Origin: Capra hircus
Taxonomy: Eukaryota; Chordata; Mammalia; Artiodactyla; Bovidae
Direction: 5' to 3'
Length of the DNA: 64,000 nt
NCBI RefSeq assembly: GCF_001704415.2
Contig: NC_030820.1
Location: forward strand, 44,436,036 to 44,500,035
Position numbers and translations under genes: made by a program. Positions 25,206 through 37,030 of this stretch are shown here, piece by piece (position 1 is the first letter of the stretch; each line of letters begins with the position of its first letter). Under the pieces are notes generated by a model. The model was not told the DNA's origin. It saw nothing but the letters and a program-made list of their open reading frames with translations, and did no database searches.

Positions 25206-26039
25206 AAATTTGAGGGTGAGTTGAATCAAATTCAGTTTTCATTTCAGTTAAACCCCAAGCATCCTAAAATCTACATAACTGTGTTGGGCCTCACAATGCG
25301 AAGTTTATACGCGAACAGCTTTTAGCACGTATTTGGTCAAATGCACTTCAAGTTTTCAATTATCTAATTTGAGCATTTTTACATGTCAACAGCTCATTTA
25401 ATTCAACTGAAAAATGCATTGTTTGTGTAAAGTCATGTGTGAGATGTTACCCTGGTGAAATTGGAAAATTAGACCGTGAATACCTTTGTATTATGAAGGC
25501 AGGGTAGCTTCTCAGAAACCTGTGGTTGAGACTATGATCTTAACCTCTGTCGACATCTGAGCTAAACAGCAACTGCTTGTAAACTGAGCCTCCAGTCAGT
25601 TCACGATGTGGGAGTTTGGTGAAGTGATGCCAAATTTCAAATGAGGCTGCTCCTGCCTTTTATCCAGTGACTTAAACAGACTGGTTCCCTGCCTTAGGGA
25701 GACGAATGCACCAGGTTAATACCCAGGAGATGCTGTCCCGCCAGACTGACCTGGGAACCCGCACAGAGAACCTGAGGTGTGCCTCGGAGTCAGAAACACA
25801 GGGACACCCTTCAGAATAAATGCAGCAACGGCTCAAAGGGGCTGGACAGCAGACACTTTCTGACTGACCGGTAAGATTCTATCAGCAAAGCAATAGCTAT
25901 TTATCACAGCTGTGGTCCAAATTCTTGGTAAAAAAAATCTACCTCCTTATGGTTTTTTAATTCAGAATAAAAAAAATTTGAATGATGGTGGAAGAACGAC
26001 TAGGCAGAGCACAGAGGATCAGGGCAGTGAAACTACTTA
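25206..26039. other. Unique AT-rich intergenic sequence
   Basis: No gene or identified repeat. Confidence 0.5.
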
Positions 26040-26312
26040 GTGTGACACTGTGATGGTAGATACTTGTCCTTGGACGTTCGTCCAAACCCACAGGACGTAC
26101 AGCACAGTGACCCCCAGTGTCAGCTGCGGACTTGGGTGCTGACGACATGTCGTCCATGTAGGGTCATCACTGTAACAGCTGTGCCGTCTGGTGGGATGTT
26201 GATGGTGGAGGAGGGGGACAGGAATGGGTCATGTGTGGGAAGTCACTACGCCTTCCTCTCCATTTTGCTCTGAACCTAAAACTGCTCTAAAAATAAAAAA
26301 ACCTTTAAAAAA
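26040..26312 (+). mobile_element. Old L1 3'-end fragment
   Basis: The phrases cgtccaaacccacaggacgt, gtgggatgttgatggtgga, ccattttgctctgaacct and aaactgctctaaaaataaa occur in the order of a common old mammalian L1 3' UTR and end in an A-rich tail. Confidence 0.55.
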
Positions 26313-27029
26313 ATCACTGTGATATGTAAATAAACCCCAAAGTACGTCACTTCCAGAGACAGTGTTATCGGATATGCGAAGGGGGACTGAGAGTATTCAG
26401 TAGCTCTGGATCATCTCAACATGTTCATAAACTCAAAGAGTGGTTTTATACCACACACAAGAAAGCAGTAGGGTAGAATATTTTAGTTGGAAAGAATTCC
26501 TTCAACCAGTTATCTGTAAAGCCAGTCAGAACCACTTATCAGCATCCACCTGCAACACACAGCCTTTTTCCCGGGATGACTGTCAGCACTGCCAGCCACC
26601 GTGCATGGCCGATGGCAGAGGTCACACCTGCTTGTACATATGGACAGACGCCCAGGCAGGCTGTCAGTGACAGGGCCCAGGCCCAGGGATCATGCTGCGA
26701 AAGTGCTGCCGTCAGTGTGGTCCCAGGAGCCCACGGAATACACGGGCAGTGTCTTTACAGTCCTGTCAAGACGTGAGTTTTTGATAGAATGTTATTTCTG
26801 GTTCTCTGGGTACTGAGAGAGATTGGTGGAGTGAGCATGTAATATTATCAGCTTATGGTAACTGTGTCAGGGGCATTCTTTCACACTGTCGTTTGCTTTG
26901 GGGTATATTCGAATACTTCTACAAAGACTCATGGTACATGACCTGAATATGCTAAAGGGTCGGTAGGCAGACGCATGTGTCTTCTGCTCACTCATTGTGA
27001 CCAGGTTCTGATCTGTCTTTCCAGGTCAC
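26313..27029. other. Unique intergenic sequence
   Basis: No gene or identified repeat. Confidence 0.5.
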
Positions 27030-27242
27030 TGTGTATGTGTGTGTGTGTTAGTCGCTCAGTCATGTCCGACTCTGCGATCACACAGACTGTTGCCCGCCAG
27101 GCTCCTCGTCCATGGAATTCTCCAGGCAAGAATACTGGGGTAGGTAGCCATTCCCTTTTCCAGGGGATCTTCTCCACCCAGGGATCAAATCCGAGTCTCC
27201 TGCATTGTAGACAGATTCTTTACCATCTGAGTCACCAGGTCG
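27030..27242 (-). mobile_element. Bov-tA SINE with an adjoining TG run
   Basis: A short TG microsatellite (27030-27049) leads into gttagtcgctcagtcatgtc ... ccaggcaagaatactgggg ... cagggatcaaatccgagtc ... ctttaccatctgagtcacc, the inverted Bov-tA consensus. The TG run sits at the element's 3' tail, where such microsatellites commonly grow. Confidence 0.9.
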
Positions 27243-27314
27243 CCGAGGTTATTGGTATTTATGATAACCTGGGTCGTGCCTCCACTGAATGTTATTCTTC
27301 CCGTGTGTGAATGT

Positions 27315-27800
27315 GTATTTGCTTTTTTAATTTAACTGTGGTAAAATACGCATAACAAAACTCACCCTCTTAACCATTTTTAAGTGTTTGCTCAGTGGCG
27401 CTAAGTACGCGCACATTGTTATGCAGCCATTCCCTCCACCGTCTTCCCAAACTGCGACTCTGTCTCGATTCAACACTGACTCTTTATCTCCCCTCCCCTG
27501 GCACCCACCATTCTATTTTTGTCTCTGATTTTCACTGTCTTATGGACCTCAGGCATCATGTTTGTACTTTTGCATCTGGCTTCTTTCACTGAGCGTAATG
27601 TCCTCGAGCTTCATCCGTGTTGTAGCCTCTCAGCATGTGCTTCCTTTCTGAGGCTGGATAATACCCCACTGTCTGCAGAGACCACACTCCTTGATCCACG
27701 CACCCCTCGCTGGGCATCTGTGAACTGTGCCGCTGAGAGCATGGGATGCAAGTGTCTGCCAGAGACTCTGCTTTTAGTTCCTTGCGGTTCACACCACATA
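27315..27800 (-). mobile_element. Old L1 3'-end fragment
   Basis: On + it begins taactgtggtaaaatacgca, then cttaaccatttttaagtgt, tttgcatctggcttctttca, gagcttcatccgtgttgtag and gctggataataccccactg. This is the reverse complement of an L1M-type 3' end. Divergence is high. Confidence 0.7.
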
Positions 27801-28035
27801 AAATAAGTAAGATACTGTCCAAAAAGGATTAAGTATATCTCCTTACTGGAGGAAGTGGAATTGCAGAGTTTGGTTCTAAGTTTGCCTTCTGCTTTTAATG
27901 CTTCTTCTTTTCCTGTTTGTTTCTTTTTTTTTAAATTTGTCATTGTGTAGCCTACTGTATGATCTTTATATGCGCTTTGGTGTCCTTTCTTTTATGCTAA
28001 TTTAAAAGGGTTTTTTTTTTTGTCTTGCTACTAGT
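27801..28035. other. Unannotated short gap
   Basis: Probably decayed L1-flanking sequence with T-rich runs (27927-27935 and about 28011-28021). No gene. Confidence 0.4.
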
Positions 28036-28527
28036 TTATACTACATTACTCTGCCAACAAAGGTCTGTCTAGTCAAACCTATGGTTTTTCCAGTAGTCAT
28101 GTATGGATGAGAGAGTTGGACTATAAAGAAAACTGAGTGCCGAAGAATTGATGCTTCTCCAATACCATGGTATTGGAGAAGAATTTTGACAGTCCTTTGG
28201 GCTGCAAGGAGATCCAACCAGTCCATCCTAAAGGAAATCAGTCCTGAATATTCATTGGAAGGACTGATGCTGAAGCTGAACTCCAATACTTTGGCCACCT
28301 GATGCAGACAACTGACTCATTTGAAAAGTCCCTGATGCTGGGAAAGATTGAAGGTGGGAGGAGAAGGGGACGGCAGAGGATGAGATGGTTGGATGGCATC
28401 ACAGACTTGATGGACATGAGTTTGAGCAAGCTTTGGGAGTCGGTGATGGACAGGGAGGCCTGGCGTGCTGAAGTCCATGGGGTGGCAAAGAGCTGGACAC
28501 GACTGAGCAATTGAACTGACAGACTGA
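28036..28527 (+). mobile_element. BovB LINE 3'-end fragment carrying a new palindrome
   Basis: It starts at ccaacaaaggtctgtctagt and runs through the C-terminal coding region to ctggacacgactgagcaatt. Where other copies read gatgctttt-gaactgtggtgttgg, this copy has a perfect 28-bp palindrome (28154-28181, half-site CTTCTCCAATACCA) replacing about 25 bp. The rest follows the consensus closely. Confidence 0.9.
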
Positions 28528-29595
28528 CATTTTACTTGCAGTTTTTGTAGTTTTATATATATGGTTTGTTTTGCAGCTTTAAACTACCTGTGTGATATCC
28601 TTAATCCTGTTTGGACAGTATCTTGTTTATTGTATGTTACATTGACAGCATAATAGCAGAATGTCATAAGTGAGACGCTGCAGCCCAGACAGCGTCAGGG
28701 GCGTGGGTGGCAGTACAAACAGGTAGTATCTCTCCCGTGCTTAGTCTGGAGTTGACACACGTGGCATCAAAGCAAGTGATGCAGGCAATATCCCGCTGTG
28801 TCTCTGTAATCCTCACCATAGTTCCGGTCTTATTCCTACATTTAACTGGCTTCAGGGCTCACAGCCCATGTTTTATGTCAGCCTCTCCGTTCCCTCCAGA
28901 GCCATGTTCCAGACGCCCCCGGGAGGGGTTCCAGAGACTAGCCCGTGGGTCTTGCACGCTCCAGGTGGCTTTACTCCCTCCCAAGAATGAGCATCATTGG
29001 TGAGTGAGAGGGCCGCTGAATTTCCCTTAGAAACATCTCATTCTTTGTTCCCTTGGCCTGGACACCTAAAGGAACTTTCCTTCACCTCTTATAGATGCCT
29101 GTTCCTCACCCGCGGCCAGTGTTTCCTTAGTGTCTGGCCTGCAATCTGCACGTGGCAATTTATGCTTCTTTCTGTATCTGATTTAAGCCTCTGCCTTTAT
29201 GACTTCTTCCGCCTCTTGACCTTGACATCCTCATCTCCAGCACTTTGCCCCGTCCTCCTCCTCATTGCCGGCCCTTGCTACGGTGGCTGCGCATCTGCAG
29301 TGATCTGCGTGTCCCTCAGATCGGGCAGAGGAGCCAGAAGTGACCATCTCTCCCCACATGCCCGAGCGTCCCCCGTGTCATGAGGGGAGCCTTTCTCTGA
29401 TCTCAGCACTCACCCCAGCCTGTTGGTTCCCCTTTATCCAACTTCTCCCTTCCCTCTTTTTTTTTTCCTTAAATAGTATCTTTCCTAGATGCCCGTTTTT
29501 TTCTTTCTTGTTAAATTCACCTTTTAATAAAGGGAGCCTTTTTTGGACCAGCTGTTTACACAAGATACAAATGAAGCTCTTGGTGACAAAGGGAA
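28528..29595. other. Unique intergenic sequence
   Basis: No gene recognised. Pyrimidine-rich around 29170-29530. Confidence 0.5.
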
Positions 29596-29730
29596 GTGTG
29601 ACTGTGTGCAGGTGTGCACGTGTGTGTGTGTGTGTGCAGGTGTGCATATGTGTGCCCGTGTATGTGTGTGTGCACAGGTGTGTGCACGTGTGCACATGTA
29701 TACCCGTGTGCATGTGTGTGTGTGTGCATC
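29596..29730. repeat. TG-rich microsatellite (imperfect)
   Basis: Interrupted TG/CA repeats of the type gtgtgtgtgcaggtgtgcac, with purine-pyrimidine alternation through most of its length. Open frames through it are low-complexity artefacts. Confidence 0.85.
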
Positions 29731-30127
29731 ATCTCTGTTGCTCTGCCCCAGCCAGCAGGGAGTCAGGACTGCGCTGCTGTGTCTGCGGTCTGTGCCCCAC
29801 ACCCCCAACCCTGATCTGTGGCCTCCAGCAGAGGGTAAAGTAGCACCGCTGTTTAGAGTGACACCTGACACGAGGGCCCAGTGTTCAGGACGGGTAGTTG
29901 CTTGCTTCCTTGTGGGCTGTCTCTGTTCCTCTGGGTGCTGGGAGGTGTCTGCAGCTCCTGTCTTCCAGCCAGGCTCATGTCATGTGGGAAACCTGGGGCA
30001 CTGCCAGCTGTGCCCTGGCTCCACCTGATCAAACCGCGTTTGACGACCTTTCCCGCCACTGTGGTTCACGGTTGTGCTGTCTGCTTCACGGAGGAGAATC
30101 TGCTGTCTGGATTTTTTTTAATGAATG
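29731..30127. other. Unique intergenic sequence
   Basis: No gene or identified repeat. Confidence 0.45.
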
Positions 30128-30452
30128 TTTGTTAAAAAAATTTTTAACATTATTTTATTTTTGGCTGTGCTGGGTCTTGGTTGCCGCACAGGCTTTTCTC
30201 TAGCTGTGGCGAGTGGGGGCTCCTGTCTAGTTGCGGTATACAGGCTTCTCATTGTGGTGCCTTCTCTTGTTGTGGAACAAAGGCAGGTGTGGCTCAGTAG
30301 TTGCAGCTCCCAGAAGCACAGGCTCAGTAGCTGCCATTGCACAGGCTTGAGTTGACCCGAGGCACACGGGATCTTCCCAGACCAGGGACTGAACCCGGCT
30401 CTCCTGCATTGGCAGGTGGATTCTTTACCTCTAAGCCACCAAGGAAGCCCCT
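30128..30452 (-). mobile_element. CHR-type (CHR-2-like) SINE, near full length
   Basis: On + it reads ttttggctgtgctgggtctt, ctctagctgtggcgagtgg, ggcttctcattgtggtgcc, gggatcttcccagaccagg, ctcctgcattggcaggtgg and aagccaccaaggaagcccc. That is the complete inverted consensus, with the A-rich tail at the left (aaaaaatttttaac) and the tRNA head at the right. Confidence 0.88.
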
Positions 30453-30699
30453 GCTCTCTGGATTTGTTCTTGTTCTCTGGGGATCTCTTTGGATGAGAAG
30501 ATGATCGAGATGTCTATACTCTGCTGCCTTAAAGTGGAGGCGGTATGTTGTTTTGTTTCCGTTTATAAGCAATAAAAAGACCATCTACTCTAGGACATTT
30601 CTTTACTCATCATCCGACAGAAGTTGGTTTTGTTAACATTGCTAACTTTGGTACATGTGAGGCATATAAAAATAAACAAGACCCAGTGGAAATAGAAGG

Positions 30700-31190
30700 A
30701 GAGACTTGAAGGTCTGTCTGTACAACCATGTACACAGCGTGACTCACCACCGCCAAGTGTGCATACAACCCAAGAGTCCATCAGCAGATAACTCCATACA
30801 CAGAATGTGGTGTACGAATGCAGTGGAATGATACTCAGCCTTAAAAAGGAAGAAAACTGTGACACAGGCTACAGCAGGCATGAACGTTGAGGACATTATG
30901 CTGAGTGAAGCAAACCAGGTGCGAAAGGACAAACCTTGTAGGATTCCTGTTACACGAGGGCCCCAGAGCACTCATGTTCATAAGTGGAATGGCAGGGACC
31001 CGGGGCAGAGGAGGTGAGGAACTAGGATTTACTGGGCAGGGAGCTTCCGTGTGAGATGGCTCAAAAGTTCTGGAGATGGTGGTGGTGATGGTGGCACAAC
31101 AATGTGACTGTCTTAATTCCCCTGAGCTGTACACTTAAAGAAAGATAAAGATGGAAAGCTTTATGTGTATATATTTTATCACAATTAAAA
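30700..31190 (+). mobile_element. Old L1 3'-end fragment
   Basis: Typical phrases in order: caacccaagagtccatcagc, gaggacattatgctgagtga, aagttctggagatggtggtg, gcacaacaatgtgactgtc, gagctgtacacttaaag and ttttatcacaattaaaaa. This is an L1M-type 3' UTR in direct orientation. Confidence 0.75.
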
Positions 31191-33296
31191 ATGAGGAAAA
31201 TAAGCAGAACACCATCGCAGCCTTCAGGAAAGCCCTGGAATGGCCAAGGATGAGGCTTGTTGGCAAGAGACGCCGCTCCCTTGCAGACCCTTGCAGTGTG
31301 GAGGCATCAGGTCCCTGTCTGAGCCCGACGGGACAGACTCTCCACGTTCTCTGAGGTTCTGACGTCATGGCCTTGCTTGATGTTGCCCCAAACAAATCGT
31401 TAATCTACCAGGATTATTATCACACGGCCCATGCTTTTGCACACACAGCTCTCCACACAGCTATGGACAGCTCTGTACACACAGGTGCAAACCAAGGTGG
31501 ACAGAAATGGGGTTTTGGAGAACTGTGCAGGGTTCAGGCCAGAGGTGCCTGCTGTGCCCAGTGACCAGAGCTGGCTTCCTCTCCTTGACATTGGTAGGCA
31601 CCCAGCCTGCTGGGCCTCATGCCCCGCCGGCCCCACCTTGAACATCTTCACGAAGCACAGGGTCCCCAGTCATGTGGCTGGCTCTGGATAGGCTTTCACC
31701 CCAAGCAGTGAAGGTCAAGTAGAGTTGCTTCATTTTCAAAGGAATCCAGCCCTTGGCTTCACTACGAGGACAGCTGACCAGGGCTTTGAAATACCGAGAA
31801 GGACAGGGCAGCAGGAGGCATAAATATGTCAGAGAGACGCCGCGGAAGCCTGCTTTCTTACGCCAGGCCCTCGGCGAGGGCTGGGATGAAGGATGAGGCT
31901 GGGAGCTGGCTCACAATGACCAAACTCGGACTGGTTGACGTCACTTTTTGGCCTGTGCACTTGGCTCTTCCTTTAGGCTTTATTTCTGTTCCACTCTCCC
32001 CTCCCCAAGGGCTCCTTTCTCTGATCACAGACAGAATTTTACTAGCATTTTTGAGAAGAAACAGGAGAGGAGAGAGGTTAGGTGGCCCCATGGGTCTGGT
32101 TCTGCTTCAGTTGGCCGTTCCTCACTGAAATTTAGAGTAAATAGTTAACCATCTGGAAAGCAACCAAAGTAGAGAATACATTCCTGGCTCAGCATCTCTT
32201 GGCTGCTGTGTCATTGAGTGTGCCATGGGTGCTCTGGGGAGCCCTTTCCATAAACCCTGGGGCTTCAGATTACAGGTGTGAAATGTCAAGGCGGTAGAGA
32301 CCCCAGCCCGGGTCTGTGAACCAGGAAATGGGTCTTCACCAGACACCCTGTTTGCTGGTATTTTATCTTGGACCCCCAAGATTCCAGAACTGGAGGAAAT
32401 GCACACCTGTTGTGTATAAGCTGCCCAAGGGGCTGGGACACAAGGTCACATGGGGATAAAGAGGCCCCAAGCGAAAAGAAATACTGGAGCCAAGGCAGTT
32501 TTGAGGGCTGCTTACACAGTTCTGCAAACAAGGGCAGCTAAGAGTCAAGATTCATTGATGGCTCCCTACCACAGATCTTAGAACTTCAGTGTTCGTTAAT
32601 TTTTACACCTGATCCAAAAAAGCAGTGTTCTCCATTGTCTTCTCATACACCAGACTCCCATCTCCGTAAATCAGTGTATCCGCCTGCCTGGAGCCTGGAC
32701 GGTGTGAAGTGCGTTTTAGTCGTGATGCACATGCTGCCCAGGTCTGGAGGGTTGGGGGATGTGTCACTTTTCACAAGCAAAGAGGAGGATGCTTTCCTCC
32801 TCAGTGCTCAAGGCAAACGGGAACCACAGGTTAATATCTCCATGTTATTAAAGGTCATCTTCTTTAATTAACATAATCAGGGGAAAATAATATACTTTGG
32901 AGGCCAAAAAAGTGGCATATCTTAGATCAAAGATTTTTCCTGGTGATTGTGTTTGATTATCTTTTAAAAACATGCATCATAAGAGTTTCTAGATGGCGGT
33001 AATTTGGTTCTTGGCTCTATTTACTTTGTATAATACTTAGTCTGATTTTTAAATCATAAGGCGACAGGGGATTTCCTTTTATAATGTTTGTACTGTTGGT
33101 AATCCAGAGGGGAAACTATGTAAACTGTACATTTTCTTAATGCTAACTAGAATTATACCTGGACCTGCAATTATTTTCTTAGGAACAACTTCAATGAGAA
33201 CAGAGCTTAGCTTGTCCCCCACTGCCCTGTACTCCTTCCTGGTGCTGCCCTTCCATGTGGGAGAATCAAAAAGGCCATGGCTCCCACACCTACACG

Positions 33297-33298
<2 letters not shown>
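31191..33298. other. Unique intergenic sequence
   Basis: No gene found. The repeat-free AT-rich part at 32850-33060 is noted separately as an enhancer-like candidate. Confidence 0.5.
32850..33060. promoter_or_regulatory. Candidate conserved enhancer-like block
   Basis: Repeat-free and AT-rich, with TTTAATTAA at 32863-32871 (homeodomain-type), AGATCAAAG at 32924-32932 (TCF/LEF-type), and GATTGTGTTTGATTATC further on. Motif clustering is suggestive only; no conservation data are available from one sequence. Confidence 0.25.
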
Positions 33299-33329
<31 letters not shown>

Positions 33330-33612
33330 CCGCGCACGCTCATGTGCATCTTTGTGTATGTGTGTGTGGTATGTGTGTCTGTGTGTGTTTCTTTGTGTAT
33401 CTGTGTGTTGTGTGTGTACATGTGTATGTCTTTGTGTATGTGTCTCTCTGTTGTGTGTGTATGTATGTGTCTGTGTGAGCACGTGTGTGTTGTGTGCGTG
33501 TCTTTGTGTGTTGGTATATGTGTCTCTCTGTGTGTGTTGTGTGGATACATGTGTATTCTTTTATGTGTATGAGTACATGTCTCTGTGTGATGTGTGGACA
33601 CATATGTCTGCC
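33299..33612. repeat. Long compound TG microsatellite
   Basis: An uninterrupted TG run of about 28 bp near 33300-33328 is followed by almost 290 bp of imperfect TGTGTG / TCTGTGTG / TATGTG variants. The repeat is open in several frames on both strands, giving cysteine/valine-rich or histidine/threonine-rich artefact proteins. Confidence 0.92.
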
Positions 33613-34390
33613 TGTGCTCTGAAGACCTGCAGGCCCCCATGGGGTAAGGACTCCGCATGTCCCGTGGAAGGTCCTGTGGGGCCCTGCACAGACTCTGCAC
33701 GTTTCGGTGCCCCTGAGCTGCTGGCCTCGCTGAATCTCATGTTTTCAGGTACAGCAGATGCAGAGAAGACCATGGCTAAAATAAACATGATAACACACAC
33801 GAGATGCGGGCGGGCCAGCCATGTGCGACCAGGGTGCCCTTGGGTTGGTTATGGTGGGTGGGCACCCTCTTCCTGGCCTGCAGACAGCACCTTCTCGCTG
33901 AGCTGTCACAGTGAGGAGTGGGTTGTGGGTCCTTTCCTGTTGTTTTAAGGGTCCTTTCAGATCAGGGGCCCACCCTTACCACCTTGTTTAACCATAATAA
34001 TGCCAAGAGACCCCGACTCCAAACGTGGGGTCAGGGCTCAACGTGTGAATTTGGGGGACATGGTTCTGCCCCTTCTGGGGCCCTGGAGACCCAGCCATCT
34101 GCCCTCCTACATCCTTCCGTAACCTGAGACCTCTACTCCCAGAGAGAGCCTGGGAGCTTTTTCAAACGATGCTCCTCTGAAGGACCGAGGTGCCTGCAGA
34201 AACCCAGGCCAGAGCTGCCTTGCCTCCATATCTGAGCCCCCGGGGCAGGAAAGCCTGCCTGAGAAGGTGAAAGGACTCCATCCCATGACCTGAGGAGGCC
34301 TGGAGCTCAGAGTCCTGTGTGGAGTCCTGGGGGCCCCACCTTGGAGAGGCGGCTACATGCCTTTCATTTTACAGAGACTCTGAGAGTAAC
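33613..34390. other. Unique intergenic sequence
   Basis: No gene or identified repeat. Confidence 0.5.
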
Positions 34391-34668
34391 AGAGAAGGCG
34401 ATGGAACCCCACTCCAGTACTCTTGCCTGGAAAACCCCATGGATGGAGGAGCCTGGTAGGCTGCAGTCCATGGGTTCACTAAGAGTTGGACACAACTGAA
34501 TGACTTCACTTTCACTTTTCACTTTCCTGCATTGAAGAAGGAAATGGCAACCCACTCCAGTGTTCTTGCCTGGAGAATCCCAGGGACAGGGTAGCCTCGT
34601 GGGCTGCCGTCTATGGCGTCGCACAGAGTCGGACACGACTGAAGCAACTTAGCAGCAGCAGCAGCAGC
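34391..34668 (+). mobile_element. Bov-A2 dimeric SINE with AGC tail
   Basis: It contains both monomers (agagaaggcgatggaacccc ... and gaagaaggaaatggcaaccc ...), the ttcactttcacttttcactt linker, and ends in six AGC units at 34651-34668. Full length. Confidence 0.93.
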
Positions 34669-35705
34669 TGAGGGTGAGGGATGACTCAAAAAGCCACGGG
34701 GTCCAGAGCACCAGGCTGGGAGGTGCTCACAGTGACCCCAGTGTAGGGGCAGAGGCCCCGAGCTCGCCCCGGCCGCTCACTGGCCCGACAGCAGTCAAAA
34801 CAGTTCTCTAGGCCTCTGCCCCTCCAGCCAGGCCTCCTCCTCTGTCTCAGAAGACAGATGGCATGGACAGAAACGCAGACTGAGCAACATAGCACGCTCA
34901 TTTTCAAAAGGCAAAGTTTAAAACCCTCAGAAGCTTTTAGATCTGGCCTCATATTCAACAACCAGTCAGAGCCCTGGCAGCAGCCGCGGCCACGTTGTGC
35001 TGACACTCCTGCCCTGATGGGCAATTCGAGAGGTTTTGTCCACACAGAGACTGACCTCTGCTTGAGACCCGGGTCCTGCTCCGTGGGGCAGTGAGCACTG
35101 AGCAGGTGATGGCTGGCCCCACAGTGTCGCCTCTGCACTGAAAATACTGGAACACGTAAAGGCCCCACAGGGTACCGCTTGAGTCGGCGCCTGGTGACAT
35201 CCTGAAGGACCTCGCCATGATGCTCCTTCTCAGTCCTGTGGAGACAGCTCATGGGAAGAGCGAGGTTCGGGCAGAATCATAACAGAGCGGGACCCTTGGC
35301 TTCGGAAGCTGTACCCACCCTTGACCCTGAAGCTGCTGTGGGAAATGGAGGGCTTCATCTTCCAGAAAACCCCCAGGTCAGCACTGCGAGTGACCATGAT
35401 GGAGCAAAGCACGTGCCTCCTCCCCTGTGAGACCAGGTGGTGTTGCTGGGAGGTCCTGGGTATTCCCGAGCACCAACCACCGCCCCCAACCCTATCCCAG
35501 GACAGGCAGTGCCCACCCGCAGAGCCAGGCCATCCTGGGGAGCAAGACTGCCTACTCCCAGAGACTACTGTCTCCACACCCGACTGGAAAGACAGACAAC
35601 GGGAAAGCCCCAAGTGAAAGCTTGGAACTGAGCAGAGTGTTCGTGTGGGGAAGGAGGGAGCTCAGATTTCACAGGTGGTGGGAGGAAAAGGATGAAATTC
35701 ATCAT
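34669..35705. other. Unique intergenic sequence
   Basis: No gene recognised. Open frames of up to about 188 codons (- strand) have no motif support. Confidence 0.5.
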
Positions 35706-36100
35706 CCCGGATGCTTCTGAATTGTGGTGTTGGAGAAGACTCTTGAGAGTCCCTTGGACTGCGAGGAGATCAAACTTGTCACTCCTAAAGGAAATCAGTC
35801 CTGAATATTCATTGGAGGGACTGATGCTAAAGCTGAAACTCCAATACTTTGGTGACATGATGCAAAGAACTGACTCATTAGAAAATACCCTGATGCTGGG
35901 AAAGATGGAAGGCAAGAGGAGATGGGGACCACAGAGGATGAGATGGTTGGATGGCATCACTGATTTGATGGACATGAGTTTGAGTAAACTCCAGGAGTTG
36001 GTGATGGACAGGGAGGCCTGGCCTGCTGCAGTCCATGGGGTCGCAGAGTCAGACATGACTTGAGTGACTGGACTGAACTGAACTGAACTGAACTGAACAA
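35706..36100 (+). mobile_element. BovB LINE 3'-end fragment with TGAAC tail
   Basis: It starts at gatgcttctgaattgtggtg, continues through ggaaatcagtcctgaatattc, gatgctgggaaagatggaag and ggatgagatggttggatggc, and ends in a tandem ctgaa array (about 36070-36098). Confidence 0.92.
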
Positions 36101-36107
36101 CACAGGT

Positions 36108-36240
36108 GAAAGTGGTGGTCACTTGGTGTGTCTGACTCTTTGCGACCCCGTGGACTGAAGTCTGCCAGGGATGAAGTCTGCCAGTCCATGGGATTCTCCA
36201 GGCAAGAATAGTGAAGAGGGTTCCGTTTCCTTCTCTAGGC
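36108..36240 (-). mobile_element. Bov-A/Bov-tA SINE fragment
   Basis: On + it reads tgtgtctgactctttgcgac, cccgtggactgaagtctgcc, then a 10-15 bp local duplication (gatgaagtctgccag), then ccatgggattctccaggcaag. It directly abuts the BovB tail to its left. Confidence 0.75.
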
Positions 36241-36827
36241 TAAACATACAAATAACCCTGAATGTGTAAGACAAGGGAAGACTGCTCGGAGGTGGATTGC
36301 TGTGCAGAGGCAGAGGGCTTGGGAACAGAGAAGGAAAGATGCTGGGTTGGACCGTCTGCTGAGCCATCGACACAAAGATCCTCTGTTCCTTTAGAGCCAT
36401 GGCAGGAAGCAGACGGGTTCAAAGCTGCTGTGTCTCTCGTCATAGGCACAGTGTGGGAACTGCCTGATCCACGTGATATACAAGCTTCTAACCCATCCGG
36501 TCCTTTCTCATGGCAGTCATGCAAACGTGGGTTCATGATTGATTTGGCATATATTCAATATTTCTTTTCCATATGTATTTTTTTTCCTCTTCAACAAGTT
36601 ATATCAGTGTCCTCATTTATCTTTGGCCTGTTTTCTTTGAAAGGAGTTCTGTATCCCCTCTTCTGGTTTCATATTTTCAGTAGAGTGAGCCCAGATTTGA
36701 GAGAAGTAAAGAGCTCATCAACGGCTGTCTTATAGGTGATGACTGAGGCCCTCCCTGTGCTGGGCTTTCCAGTGAAGGGGTCCACTTGGAGAAAGATGAT
36801 CACTTTCTTCAGCTGTGGAAATGCCAT
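36241..36827. other. Unique intergenic sequence
   Basis: No gene or identified repeat. Confidence 0.5.
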
Positions 36828-37030
36828 GGGCTTCCCTGGTGGCTTAGACAGTAAACAATCCACCTGCAATGCAGGAGACCCAGGTTCAATACCTAGGTCT
36901 GGAAGATCCCCTGGAGAAGGGGATGGCTACCACTCCAGTTTTCTTGCCTGGAGACTCCCATGGACAAGCAGCCTGGTGGGCTACAGTCCATTGGTCGCAA
37001 AAGAGGACACAACAGAGCAACTGACCCTTA
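36828..37030 (+). mobile_element. Bov-tA SINE
   Basis: It begins gggcttccctggtggcttag with a tRNA-like head (caatgcaggagacccaggtt, B box caggttcaatacctagg), then the BovB-derived tail gaagatcccctggagaagg ... gggctacagtccattggtcg. Full length. Confidence 0.92.

Noticed and set aside
29378..29871. His/Thr-rich and Cys/Val-rich open frames on both strands
   Set aside because: Translation of an imperfect TG/CA repeat.
33277..33948. 223-codon open frame rich in Cys/Val
   Set aside because: Produced by the TG microsatellite; no domain, and the opposite strand is open as well.
34686..35252. 188-codon open frame, - strand
   Set aside because: No motif; compositionally random.
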